Part shown: one piece after another, positions 55,571 through 62,728 of the stretch
Layout of the letters: each line of letters starts with the position of its first letter
Numbering within the stretch: position 1 is the stretch's first letter
Made by a program: the position numbers and the translations under genes
The notes under the pieces: model-generated
Databases searched by the model: none
Seen by the model: the letters and a program-made list of their open reading frames with translations, nothing else
Told to the model about the DNA's origin: nothing
From: Clostridium sp. Marseille-P2415
GTDB taxonomy: Bacteria; Bacillota; Clostridia; Lachnospirales; Lachnospiraceae
DNA: 64,000 nt
Assembly (NCBI RefSeq): GCF_900155545.1
Contig: NZ_LT732526.1
Coordinates: forward strand, 1,031,050-1,095,049
Direction: 5' to 3'

Positions 55571-56113
55571 TCACATACTCCCTTCCATAAGAACACGATA
55601 ATTCTTTGCTATATAATCAATCAGCGAAACCACAGTAAGTACGGCAGCGATCCAGATAAATACTGCCGTAACAGGCGACAAAGCCGGAATATTCAAGATT
55701 AAGAGAACCGACATGATCATCTGTGATGCTGTTTTGAATTTTCCCCAATAGCTTGCCGCGATCACAACGCCATTGTCGGAAGCTACCAGGCGAAATCCGC
55801 TGATAATGAATTCACGGCTTATGATCACGATGACGATCCAGGCCGGTAGCTGGCCCAAAGCCGTAAAACAAATCAGTCCCGCACACACTAACAGCTTATC
55901 CGCCAGCGGATCCATAAACTTGCCGAAATTGGTCACCAGGCCATATTTTCTTGCGATCTTTCCATCTAACATATCCGTAAAGCTGGCGATAATGAACACA
56001 ACAGCAGCAATGTAACGGTATGCTGCATTCGAGCCACCGTCAAGCAGCAGAAACAGAACAAAAAACGGAATCATGATAACCCTTAAAATCGTAAGTTTAT
56101 TCGGTAAATTCAT
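55571..56113 (-). CDS. pgsA: CDP-diacylglycerol--glycerol-3-phosphate 3-phosphatidyltransferase
   Basis: PgsA (180 aa) is a membrane enzyme that makes phosphatidylglycerol phosphate. The CDP-alcohol phosphotransferase motif is complete: DMLDGKIARKYG...FGKFMDPLADK (D-x2-D-G-x2-A-R-x8-G-x3-D-x3-D type). There are four to five hydrophobic helices. It overlaps rimO by 17 bases; rimO-pgsA-cinA is a common order in clostridia. Confidence 0.96.
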   Translation of the reverse strand: MNLPNKLTILRVIMIPFFVLFLLLDGGSNAAYRYIAAVVFIIASFTDMLDGKIARKYGLVTNFGKFMDPLADKLLVCAGLICFTALGQLPAWIVIVIISREFIISGFRLVASDNGVVIAASYWGKFKTASQMIMSVLLILNIPALSPVTAVFIWIAAVLTVVSLIDYIAKNYRVLMEGSM

Positions 56114-57437
56114 TTTCCAACTCTCCTATCAAATCATATTCCATGGCACCCGTCACACGGACCCTGGCAAAATCACCTGACATCAGTTCTTCTCCGGTCT
56201 GAACAAAAATCATTCCATCCACACCCGGACCATCCATATAGGTTCGGCCTACATAAGCGCTTTCATCAGCCACTTTTCCTTCAATCATTACTTCCAGTAT
56301 CTTTCCGGTCATGGACTGGGAATGGTCATAAGATATTTCCTGCTGAAGCTCCATAATGGCATCACGGCGTTCCACCTTGACCTCTTCCGGAACCTGATCC
56401 GGAAATTCTGCGGCCGGCGTATCCTCCTCAGCAGAATATGCGAATACTCCAAGGCGTTCAAACTCCATCTCATCAACAAATTCCATCAGTTCTTCGTGAT
56501 CCTTCTCCGTTTCCCCCGGGAATCCGGAAATCAAAGTGGTGCGCAGGGCCATATCCGGGATTTCTCTCCGGAGCCTTTCCACGATCTCCCGAAGCTGGGC
56601 CTTTGTGGTCCTCCGTCCCATGCGTTTTAAGATGCGGTCACTGGCATGCTGAATCGGCAGATCCAGGTAATGGCATATCTTCTCCTCTTCTTTTATGGTT
56701 TCAATCAGCTCGTCCGTAATTTCCTCCGGATAACAGTACTGGATCCGGATCCACTGAATTCCGGGTATGCGGCACAGTTTTTTAAGAAGCTCAGGCAGAG
56801 CCTTTTTCCCATATAGATCCACACCGTAAAGAGTTGTTTCCTGTGCTACCAGAATGAGTTCTTTTACCCCTTTCTCCGCCAGCCCTTCCGCTTCCTTAAT
56901 CAGACGCTCCATAGGAATGCTGCGGTAATTGCCGCGCAGGGTCGGTATGATACAGTAGGTACAATGCTTGTCACACCCTTCTGCAATCTTTAAAAAGGCA
57001 TAATGACCTCCTGTTGTAAGTACACGGTCTGTTTTTAACTCCGGGAGCCCGTCCAGCTCGTGAAAGCACTGTACATGCTCTTTGCCCCCCAGAGCCTCAC
57101 TTAAAACGCGGGAGATCTCGTCATAGGTCGATGTCCCTAAAATCCCATCCACTTCGGGGATCTCGTCAATGATCTCCTGTTTGTACCGCTGAGCCAGGCA
57201 GCCTGTTACAATCAGTGCCTTACAATTGCCGTCTTCCTTCCTCCGGGCCATTTCCAGAATGGTATTCACGCTCTCCTCTTTGGCATCACCGATAAAACAG
57301 CACGTATTGATCACAATGACATCCGCCTCATATTCATCATCAGTAAAAGTATATCCGTCTTTATTCAGAAGGCCCAGCATCATCTCCGTATCAACAAGAT
57401 TTTTATCGCAGCCCAGTGAAATACATAATAACTTCAT
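56097..57437 (-). CDS. rimO: Ribosomal protein S12 methylthiotransferase
   Basis: RimO (446 aa) adds a methylthio group to an aspartate of ribosomal protein S12. It has the N-terminal UPF0004 domain with cluster cysteines (SLGCDKN, NTCCFIG, VTGCLAQRY), the radical SAM site AEGCDKHCTYCIIP, and a C-terminal TRAM domain. AGGAG precedes the ATG. Confidence 0.96.
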   Translation of the reverse strand: MKLLCISLGCDKNLVDTEMMLGLLNKDGYTFTDDEYEADVIVINTCCFIGDAKEESVNTILEMARRKEDGNCKALIVTGCLAQRYKQEIIDEIPEVDGILGTSTYDEISRVLSEALGGKEHVQCFHELDGLPELKTDRVLTTGGHYAFLKIAEGCDKHCTYCIIPTLRGNYRSIPMERLIKEAEGLAEKGVKELILVAQETTLYGVDLYGKKALPELLKKLCRIPGIQWIRIQYCYPEEITDELIETIKEEEKICHYLDLPIQHASDRILKRMGRRTTKAQLREIVERLRREIPDMALRTTLISGFPGETEKDHEELMEFVDEMEFERLGVFAYSAEEDTPAAEFPDQVPEEVKVERRDAIMELQQEISYDHSQSMTGKILEVMIEGKVADESAYVGRTYMDGPGVDGMIFVQTGEELMSGDFARVRVTGAMEYDLIGELENEFTE

Positions 57438-57465
57438 GTTCTAACTCCTGTCATTCTTTTTTGCA

Positions 57466-57506
57466 AGTAAAGGAAAGGCCATCTCTGCCAAAAGGGAGAC
57501 GGCCTT
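57466..57506 (-). terminator. Terminator after rpoZ
   Basis: AAGGCCgtCTCC and its complement around a short loop form the stem, followed on the minus strand by TTTCCTTT. It lies within 45 nt of the rpoZ stop and before the rimO ribosome binding site. Confidence 0.7.
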
Positions 57507-57510
57507 CTTC

Positions 57511-57768
57511 CTAATTATCGTCTTCTTCTGTAGCGTCCGCTTCGCTCAAAATCTTCACTTTGCCTTCATACAATTCCTCTACGGCAACAGAAAGCGGTTT
57601 CTTGCCTGCTCCCGGTATCTCAGGCTCTGAGCCGCCGATGATCTGTCTCGCTCTTTTTGATGCGGCGATTACGATGGAATAACGGCTCTGCACTACCGGA
57701 GCCTCTCCCGGCTCTACCTCGCTGTTTACTACATTGATCAAATCTGAATAAGATGGATGTAACATCAT
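57511..57768 (-). CDS. rpoZ: RNA polymerase omega subunit
   Basis: An 85-aa omega subunit: SRYSIVIAASKRARQIIGG is the family core and KPLSVAVEELYEGKVKIL its second helix. It helps assemble RNA polymerase. The gene follows gmk in the conserved yicC-gmk-rpoZ order. Confidence 0.93.
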   Translation of the reverse strand: MMLHPSYSDLINVVNSEVEPGEAPVVQSRYSIVIAASKRARQIIGGSEPEIPGAGKKPLSVAVEELYEGKVKILSEADATEEDDN

Positions 57769-57791
57769 TCTTTCCCCTTTCTAAATGGAAT

Positions 57792-58412
57792 CTATATATT
57801 CTTTAATTCTTCCCGGATCTGGGATAAAAATGCCATATTATTGGAAGCCCGGTTATGCTGGACTGAAATCATACGGTGCATTTCTTCTACACAGGTATCA
57901 ATCTCATCGTTGATAAGGATATAGTCGTAGGCTTCCATACCTTCCGCTTCCTCAGCTGCCCTGCGGAGTCTGGCGTTTATTACATCCATACTTTCCGTAC
58001 CCCGGCCGATGAGACGGCGTTTTAACTCCGACCCATTGGGCGGCATTACAAAGACTAAAATCGCCTCCGGAAAACACTTCTTCACCTTAAGCGCCCCCTG
58101 AATCTCAATTTCCAGGATGACATCCTTGCCCGTTTTCATCTGGTTTAAAACATATTCCTTAGGCGTTCCATAATAATGGTTGACGTACTGGGCATATTCA
58201 ATCAATTCATCTTTCTCTATCATACTCTGAAACCGTTCTTCTGTCACGAAGAAATATTCCCTGCCATCTGCTTCACCCTCCCTGGGTTTTCTGGTAGTGG
58301 CTGAAATGGACAGTGCGTAATTATCATACCGTTTCAGAAGTTCCTTCATTATAGTTCCCTTGCCAGCTCCTGAAAAGCCGGATACAACTACCAACATGCC
58401 GTGTTCATTCAT
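57792..58412 (-). CDS. gmk: Guanylate kinase
   Basis: Gmk (206 aa) phosphorylates GMP to GDP. P-loop VSGFSGAGKGT near the N-terminus, GMP-binding ISATTRKPREGEADGREYFF and YAQYVNHYYGTPKEYV follow. ATG 58412 is chosen; a TTG at 58436 would overlap yicC further. It directly follows yicC; the remA (DUF370) gene often found between them is absent. Confidence 0.95.
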   Translation of the reverse strand: MNEHGMLVVVSGFSGAGKGTIMKELLKRYDNYALSISATTRKPREGEADGREYFFVTEERFQSMIEKDELIEYAQYVNHYYGTPKEYVLNQMKTGKDVILEIEIQGALKVKKCFPEAILVFVMPPNGSELKRRLIGRGTESMDVINARLRRAAEEAEGMEAYDYILINDEIDTCVEEMHRMISVQHNRASNNMAFLSQIREELKNI

Positions 58413-58428
58413 GTTTTTGCTTTTCTCC

Positions 58429-59307
58429 CTACTCAATATTCTGGATTTGTTCCCGAACCTTTTCGATCTCGGTTTTTAATGCGATGGCTTTGTCGGAAAT
58501 CTCCAGGTCATTGGCCTTGGAAAGAATGGTATTCGCTTCCCGGTTCATCTCCTGAGCGATGAAATCAAGTTTTCTTCCCACACTTCCTCCTGCTTCCAGC
58601 TCTGTCCGGGTATTCTCAATGTGGCTTCTTAACCGCACGGTCTCCTCATCCACACAAATTTTGTCTGCAAAAATCGTAACTTCTGTGGCAATTCTGCCTT
58701 CATCAATGGAAGCACTTGCCAATAATTCCTTTACCTTGTCCTCCAGCTTGGCCCGGTATTCTGAAAGGATCTTCGGAGACCGCTCTTCTATAAATTCCAA
58801 AAGCCCGGTCATATATTTAAGCTTTCCAAGGAGATCGTTCTTTAAATTCTCTCCTTCTGTCACTCGGGTTTCCACAAACCGTTTTGCGGCTTCCTCAATG
58901 GTATCCGAGAGGAGCTTCCACATCTGCTCTTCATCCTCCGGTACCTCATCCATGGTGATAACTTCCGGGCATTTCGCTAAGGCTGATACATTGATGTCGT
59001 TATGAATCCCGAACTGTTCCTCCATCTTGGCGAAATAATCCATGTATTCAGCAGCCAGCGCGCTGTTATACTTTAAACACAATTTATTCTCCGTGTAATC
59101 CTCATAGCTGATGAATACATCAACCTTTCCGCGCTGGATATAATTTTTTAACAGATTCCTGATCCCTGCTTCAAAGAAATTAAACTTTTTCGGCATCTTT
59201 ATGCTCAAATCCAAATATCTGTGATTTACAGCTTTCATCTCGACGGAAATCTTATACTCATCCGTGACGGTTTCGTACCTGCCGAAACCTGTCATGCTCT
59301 TAATCAT
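58429..59307 (-). CDS. yicC: YicC family endoribonuclease
   Basis: A 292-aa YicC protein. The N-terminal SMTGFGRYE and VEMKAVNHRYLDLSIKMP blocks and the C-terminal GGSVGRKLDFIAQEMNREANTILSKA are characteristic. Recent work on the family describes a ring-shaped RNase. The ATG at 59307 follows GAGAGG; the longer frame to 59343 starts inside the promoter region. It is the first gene of the yicC-gmk-rpoZ unit. Confidence 0.94.
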   Translation of the reverse strand: MIKSMTGFGRYETVTDEYKISVEMKAVNHRYLDLSIKMPKKFNFFEAGIRNLLKNYIQRGKVDVFISYEDYTENKLCLKYNSALAAEYMDYFAKMEEQFGIHNDINVSALAKCPEVITMDEVPEDEEQMWKLLSDTIEEAAKRFVETRVTEGENLKNDLLGKLKYMTGLLEFIEERSPKILSEYRAKLEDKVKELLASASIDEGRIATEVTIFADKICVDEETVRLRSHIENTRTELEAGGSVGRKLDFIAQEMNREANTILSKANDLEISDKAIALKTEIEKVREQIQNIE

Positions 59308-59341
59308 TGCATATGCCTCTCTTTCGCCATAGATATTATCC

Positions 59342-59370
59342 ATTATAAGTCATAATAAAAAACAAGTCAA
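59342..59370 (-). promoter_or_regulatory. Sigma-A promoter of yicC-gmk-rpoZ
   Basis: On the minus strand TTGACT (59370-59365) and TATAAT (59347-59342) are 17 bases apart. Transcription would begin about 28 bases before the yicC start. Confidence 0.8.
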
Positions 59371-59382
59371 TTGGTTTTAAAT

Positions 59383-59411
59383 TTTACAGAACAGCGTTTC
59401 TGTGCTATACT
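59383..59411 (+). promoter_or_regulatory. Sigma-A promoter of rqcH
   Basis: TTTACA (59383-59388) and TATACT (59406-59411) are 17 bases apart. The promoter is back to back with that of yicC, with 12 bases between the two -35 boxes. Confidence 0.7.
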
Positions 59412-59450
59412 GTTTCTATTATATAGACCATTTACCGGAGGAATCAAACA

Positions 59451-61190
59451 ATGGCATTAGACGGAATTGTTATGGCAAATCTCGCAGCAGAAATGAAAAA
59501 CCGGTTGGAAGGCGGTAAAATCGCAAAGATCGCCCAGCCGGAAAAGGATGAACTGCTGTTTACCATTAAAAATCAAAAAAACACCTGGAGGCTCTTAATT
59601 TCGGCCAGCGCCAGCCTCCCCCTGATTTATTTTACAGAAGCAAACAAACAAAGTCCCATGACTGCTCCGAATTTCTGTATGCTCTTAAGAAAGCACATTG
59701 GAAACGGACGCATTATTCGGGTGAGCCAGCCTGGCCTGGAGCGGATCCTGTGCATGGAAGTAGAACACTTAGATGAATTAGGTGACAGGCAGACAAAAAA
59801 ATTAATCATTGAAATCATGGGAAAACACAGCAACATCATCTTCTGCAATGAAGAGGACCTGATTATAGACAGCATCAAACACATTTCCGCTCAGGTCAGT
59901 TCCGTTCGCGAGGTTCTTCCAGGCAGGACCTATTTTATTCCGCAGACCATGGATAAAAAGGACCCTTTAAATATCACTCAGGAAGAATTCATTGATGTGA
60001 TCGGTCATACTGCAGCTCCCGTACAAAAAGCGCTGTATATGAAGCTGACCGGTTTAAGCCCTGTTATGGGCCACGAACTCTGCCATCTGGCTTCCATTGA
60101 CGGCGATTACTCTGCCAATGAAATGAGCGAGTTGGAGCTGGTCCATTTGTATCGCATGTTTACTTTATTGATGGATGACGTAAAACAGGGACATTTCTCC
60201 CCAAATATTGTATATAGGAAGGAAGAACCTGTGGAATTCTCTGCTCTTCCCCTGACCTGCTACGAAGGGGAGGGTTATGAGGCGGAGCACTTTGATTCCA
60301 TTAGCTCTCTTTTAGAAAGCTATTATGCATCGAAGAATACCATCACCAGAATCCGTCAGAAATCTATGGACTTACGAAAAATCGTACAGACCGCATTGGA
60401 ACGGAATTATAAAAAGTATGATTTGCAGACAAAACAGCTTAAGGATACGGAGAAACGGGACAAGTATAAGATTTACGGGGAACTTTTAAATACCTATGGA
60501 TATGAAATAACGGTCGGGGAAAAACAGTTTACCTGCCTGAATTATTATACCAATGAGGAAATCACCATTCCTCTGGATGACCAGTTATCCGCTAAGGAAA
60601 ATGCCCAGAAATATTTTGATAAGTACAATAAGCTGAAACGTACCTTTGAGGCTTTGGCAGAACAAATTACGGAAACCAGGCAGGAAATCGACCATTTGGA
60701 ATCTGTCAGCGCCGCTCTGGACATTGCCTTAATGGAGGAGGATCTGGTGCAGATCAAAGAAGAGCTGATGGAATACGGCTACATCAAGCACCGCCGTGCC
60801 GGCGACAAGAAGCCCAAAATCACAAGTAAGCCCTTCCACTACCTTTCTTCAGACGGCTTCCATATCTATGTGGGAAAGAATAATTACCAGAATGAAGAAC
60901 TGACCTTTAAAGTTGCAAGCGGCAATGACTGGTGGTTCCATGCAAAAGGAATCCCAGGTTCCCATGTGATCGTAAAGGCAGAAGGTAAGGAGCTTCCGGA
61001 CCGGGTATTTGAAGAAGCCGGGGCCCTGGCAGCCTACTATTCCAAAGGCCGGGAAAATGACAAGGTTGAAGTGGATTATGTTCAAAAAAAGCAGATCAAA
61101 AAGGTAACCGGAGCAGCACCTGGTTTTGTTATATACCACACCAATTATTCCATGGTCGCAGAACCTCAGGTACTTTTGGAAGAATGTTAG
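59451..61190 (+). CDS. rqcH: Rqc2/NFACT family ribosome quality control protein RqcH
   Basis: A 579-aa NFACT protein (older name fibronectin-binding protein). The NFACT-N domain occupies about 1-190 (ANKQSPMTAPNFCMLLRKHI, IEIMGKHSNII), then a helix-hairpin and coiled-coil middle (about 270-440) and the C-terminal NFACT-R domain (DGFHIYVGKNNYQNEELTFK, DWWFHAKGIPGSHVI). It binds split 50S subunits and directs alanine tailing of stalled chains. The site that I align with the DR motif reads Glu97-Arg98. CGGAGG precedes the ATG. Confidence 0.94.
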   Translation: MALDGIVMANLAAEMKNRLEGGKIAKIAQPEKDELLFTIKNQKNTWRLLISASASLPLIYFTEANKQSPMTAPNFCMLLRKHIGNGRIIRVSQPGLERILCMEVEHLDELGDRQTKKLIIEIMGKHSNIIFCNEEDLIIDSIKHISAQVSSVREVLPGRTYFIPQTMDKKDPLNITQEEFIDVIGHTAAPVQKALYMKLTGLSPVMGHELCHLASIDGDYSANEMSELELVHLYRMFTLLMDDVKQGHFSPNIVYRKEEPVEFSALPLTCYEGEGYEAEHFDSISSLLESYYASKNTITRIRQKSMDLRKIVQTALERNYKKYDLQTKQLKDTEKRDKYKIYGELLNTYGYEITVGEKQFTCLNYYTNEEITIPLDDQLSAKENAQKYFDKYNKLKRTFEALAEQITETRQEIDHLESVSAALDIALMEEDLVQIKEELMEYGYIKHRRAGDKKPKITSKPFHYLSSDGFHIYVGKNNYQNEELTFKVASGNDWWFHAKGIPGSHVIVKAEGKELPDRVFEEAGALAAYYSKGRENDKVEVDYVQKKQIKKVTGAAPGFVIYHTNYSMVAEPQVLLEEC

Positions 61191-61225
61191 AAGATATTAA
61201 GAAAATTCTGGCTTTTATAGTACAA

Positions 61226-61275
61226 AAAGCAGGTATAGGGGAGAAAACCGTTTTCTTCCCAGTACCTGCTTTAAA
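61226..61275 (+). terminator. Terminator of rqcH
   Basis: AAAGCAGGTA and TACCTGCTTT close a long stem that also contains GGGAgAAAAC and its partner. It lies 36 nt after the rqcH stop. Confidence 0.85.
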
Positions 61276-61309
61276 TATTCCGGATCAAATTTTTTGAATC
61301 TGAATTCGT

Positions 61310-61495
61310 TTATACCTCACTAATTTCTAAAACGGTTTTCCTTTCCGGTATTACCGTTATCACTTCTATGAAATATTCTTCTGGAATGATCTTTCTCTTT
61401 CTGCGCTTTGATATGATACTCTTTAGCGCAGAAGCATCTGCCATTTTCTCTTCCAGTTTTAGAATTTTTCGAAACAAATTCTCTCTCATTCGCAT
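61310..61495 (-). CDS. Small basic protein, unknown (uncertain)
   Basis: A 61-aa frame with helical, charged N-terminal half (MRENLFRKILKLEEKMADAS) and a Lys/Arg-rich middle (KRRKRKIIPEEY). TAGGGGATA lies before it, giving starts at 61495 or 61489. It has no family that I know. It is downstream of agrBD on the same strand and might be cotranscribed, but the distance of about 330 bases argues against it. An overlapping frame of 101 codons exists on the same strand, so the coding status is open. Confidence 0.35.
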   Translation of the reverse strand: MRMRENLFRKILKLEEKMADASALKSIISKRRKRKIIPEEYFIEVITVIPERKTVLEISEV

Positions 61496-61827
61496 TATCC
61501 CCTAATCTATCGGATATAACCAACTGCCTTTTGAAATCATTCAAAAGGCAGCAATTTTTTGACCTTATGACCATTGAAAGAAACAAATAAACTTCTAAAA
61601 AGGAAAAAATACTATAAATATACAATATTCATTAATTGAAATTATATTTATTCAAAAAGAAGTTCCCCCTAGTTTCTTTCATGACTAATAGCGCTTTTTC
61701 TTTTTCAACGATCGTATAACTATCGTGTTACTCATACCGGATTTGTTTATCAGTATTTACAGGAATACGACTGTAAAATACCTTTTAATAACTTTTGCTT
61801 ATTATGTATCAAATGATTTAAATAGAT
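61496..61827. other. Intergenic stretch downstream of agrD
   Basis: About 330 bases of AT-rich sequence with no frame that I can support. It contains one strong hairpin in the plus direction (separate entry) and a weak dyad near 61707-61727 (ACGATCG...CTATCGT). The agrBD transcript must end here or run on into the 61-aa frame; no clear minus-strand terminator was found. Confidence 0.5.
61524..61561 (+). terminator. Orphan plus-strand terminator-like hairpin
   Basis: CTGCCTTTTGA and TCAAAAGGCAG form an 11-bp perfect stem around six bases, followed by CAATTTTTTG. No plus-strand gene lies between it and the rqcH terminator, so it would end an unannotated transcript or be fortuitous. Confidence 0.6.
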
Positions 61828-61983
61828 TTAACCTTTCATTTCCTTGTTACCGTCTTCAAATTTTTTTAATACTTCTTTTGGTATCTCTCTTTCATACATC
61901 GTTGCAGGGATACTTCTTCCAATTGAATTAATAGAAACCTTCACCAATGCCTTCTGTAATCCTTCTACAATTTTTCCCTTCAT
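61828..61983 (-). CDS. agrD: AgrD-like autoinducer precursor peptide lacking cysteine
   Basis: A 51-aa frame that starts five bases after the agrB stop; AAAGGAG inside the end of agrB is its ribosome binding site. It has the AgrD layout: an amphipathic N-terminal helix (MKGKIVEGLQKALVKVSI), a central segment NSIGRSIPATMY and a charged tail EREIPKEVLKKFEDG in the place of the usual PxxPEEL-type tail. There is no cysteine, so a thiolactone cannot form; Ser19, Ser24 or Thr28 could make a lactone as in some staphylococci. Processing by the adjacent AgrB is inferred from position. Confidence 0.7.
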   Translation of the reverse strand: MKGKIVEGLQKALVKVSINSIGRSIPATMYEREIPKEVLKKFEDGNKEMKG

Positions 61984-61987
61984 AACT

Positions 61988-62551
61988 TCATTCTCCTTTC
62001 GCAGCTGTATTATTTTCAGGAAGTAATGTTAGAACTTCCAAAGTAACCGGATATACTAGTAATTCCCGCAAACTCTCATTCATATATGCAATTACCATTA
62101 TTAATGTTAATATCACTAAAGACACAAATTTCTTTTTTAATTTTGATGAATATGTAAAGTGACTTATATTTTTACTTCTAGGTGCACGATAAGCTACAAC
62201 AATTGCGCAAATAACATAAAGCAAAATCAAAAAAGGTACCTTGATTTTTATAAACACGCTTCCAACTAGTGATAATCCCCAAACCAATATCATCCCTAAG
62301 CTGCATCCAATATTCGTCCTTGCATGTATTCCTCCTGCTTGTAGACGCAACAAGCAAAAAGAAAATAATATAATAAAGGTCTCCCAACCTTTTCCTAAAA
62401 ATGCTCCTAACATTTGAAGAAAGAATAACTTTATTATATTATCTAAAATTAATTCAAAACCATATTGGATTGCTATATTATCTTCATCGCTTCTTGGATT
62501 AATTTTATTCAACAAACCACAAAGAATGGCTGAAAACTTTGTTATAACCAT
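61988..62551 (-). CDS. agrB: AgrB family peptide-processing membrane protein
   Basis: A 187-aa accessory gene regulator B protein, a membrane cysteine endopeptidase that trims AgrD and forms its ring. The catalytic pair is visible in LQAGGIHARTNIGCS (His76 and Cys83 from this start). It is hydrophobic, with four to six membrane segments. The ATG at 62551 follows GGTGGTGA. It is followed at once by the AgrD-like peptide and is divergent from the AgrC-type kinase. Confidence 0.93.
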   Translation of the reverse strand: MVITKFSAILCGLLNKINPRSDEDNIAIQYGFELILDNIIKLFFLQMLGAFLGKGWETFIILFSFCLLRLQAGGIHARTNIGCSLGMILVWGLSLVGSVFIKIKVPFLILLYVICAIVVAYRAPRSKNISHFTYSSKLKKKFVSLVILTLIMVIAYMNESLRELLVYPVTLEVLTLLPENNTAAKGE

Positions 62552-62613
62552 CTTATCACCACCAGACAATGTCATTTTACCACAAATATTGAATTAGATA
62601 TGTTTTCGCAATT

Positions 62614-62654
62614 TTCGTTGTATTTTTCTTCCTAAACGTTAATTGCCCGTTATT
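62614..62654 (+). promoter_or_regulatory. Possible LytTR (AgrA-type) binding repeats
   Basis: AACGTTAAT (62635-62643) fits the LytTR consensus in all nine positions. A weaker TTCGTTGTA starts 21 bases upstream (62614), the usual distance of AgrA repeats, and CCCGTTATT lies 11 bases downstream. They lie between agrB and agrC, where AgrA normally binds. The response regulator itself is not in the window. Confidence 0.35.
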
Positions 62655-62669
62655 TTAGTACAATTTTAC

Positions 62670-62698
62670 TTTACTTTTTCCCATAGGAATTGTAGAAT
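62670..62698 (+). promoter_or_regulatory. Promoter candidate for agrC
   Basis: TTTACT (62670-62675) and TAGAAT (62693-62698) are 17 bases apart, about 30 bases before the ATG. The boxes are weak, as is common for promoters activated by a LytTR regulator. Confidence 0.45.
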
Positions 62699-62728
62699 AT
62701 TAGTACCTACAAAAAGAGGTGCCAGAAT

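Noticed and set aside
61320-61625. 101-codon minus frame overlapping the 61-aa frame
   Set aside because: It starts in a non-coding stretch, runs through the hairpin at 61524-61551 and has no ribosome binding site.
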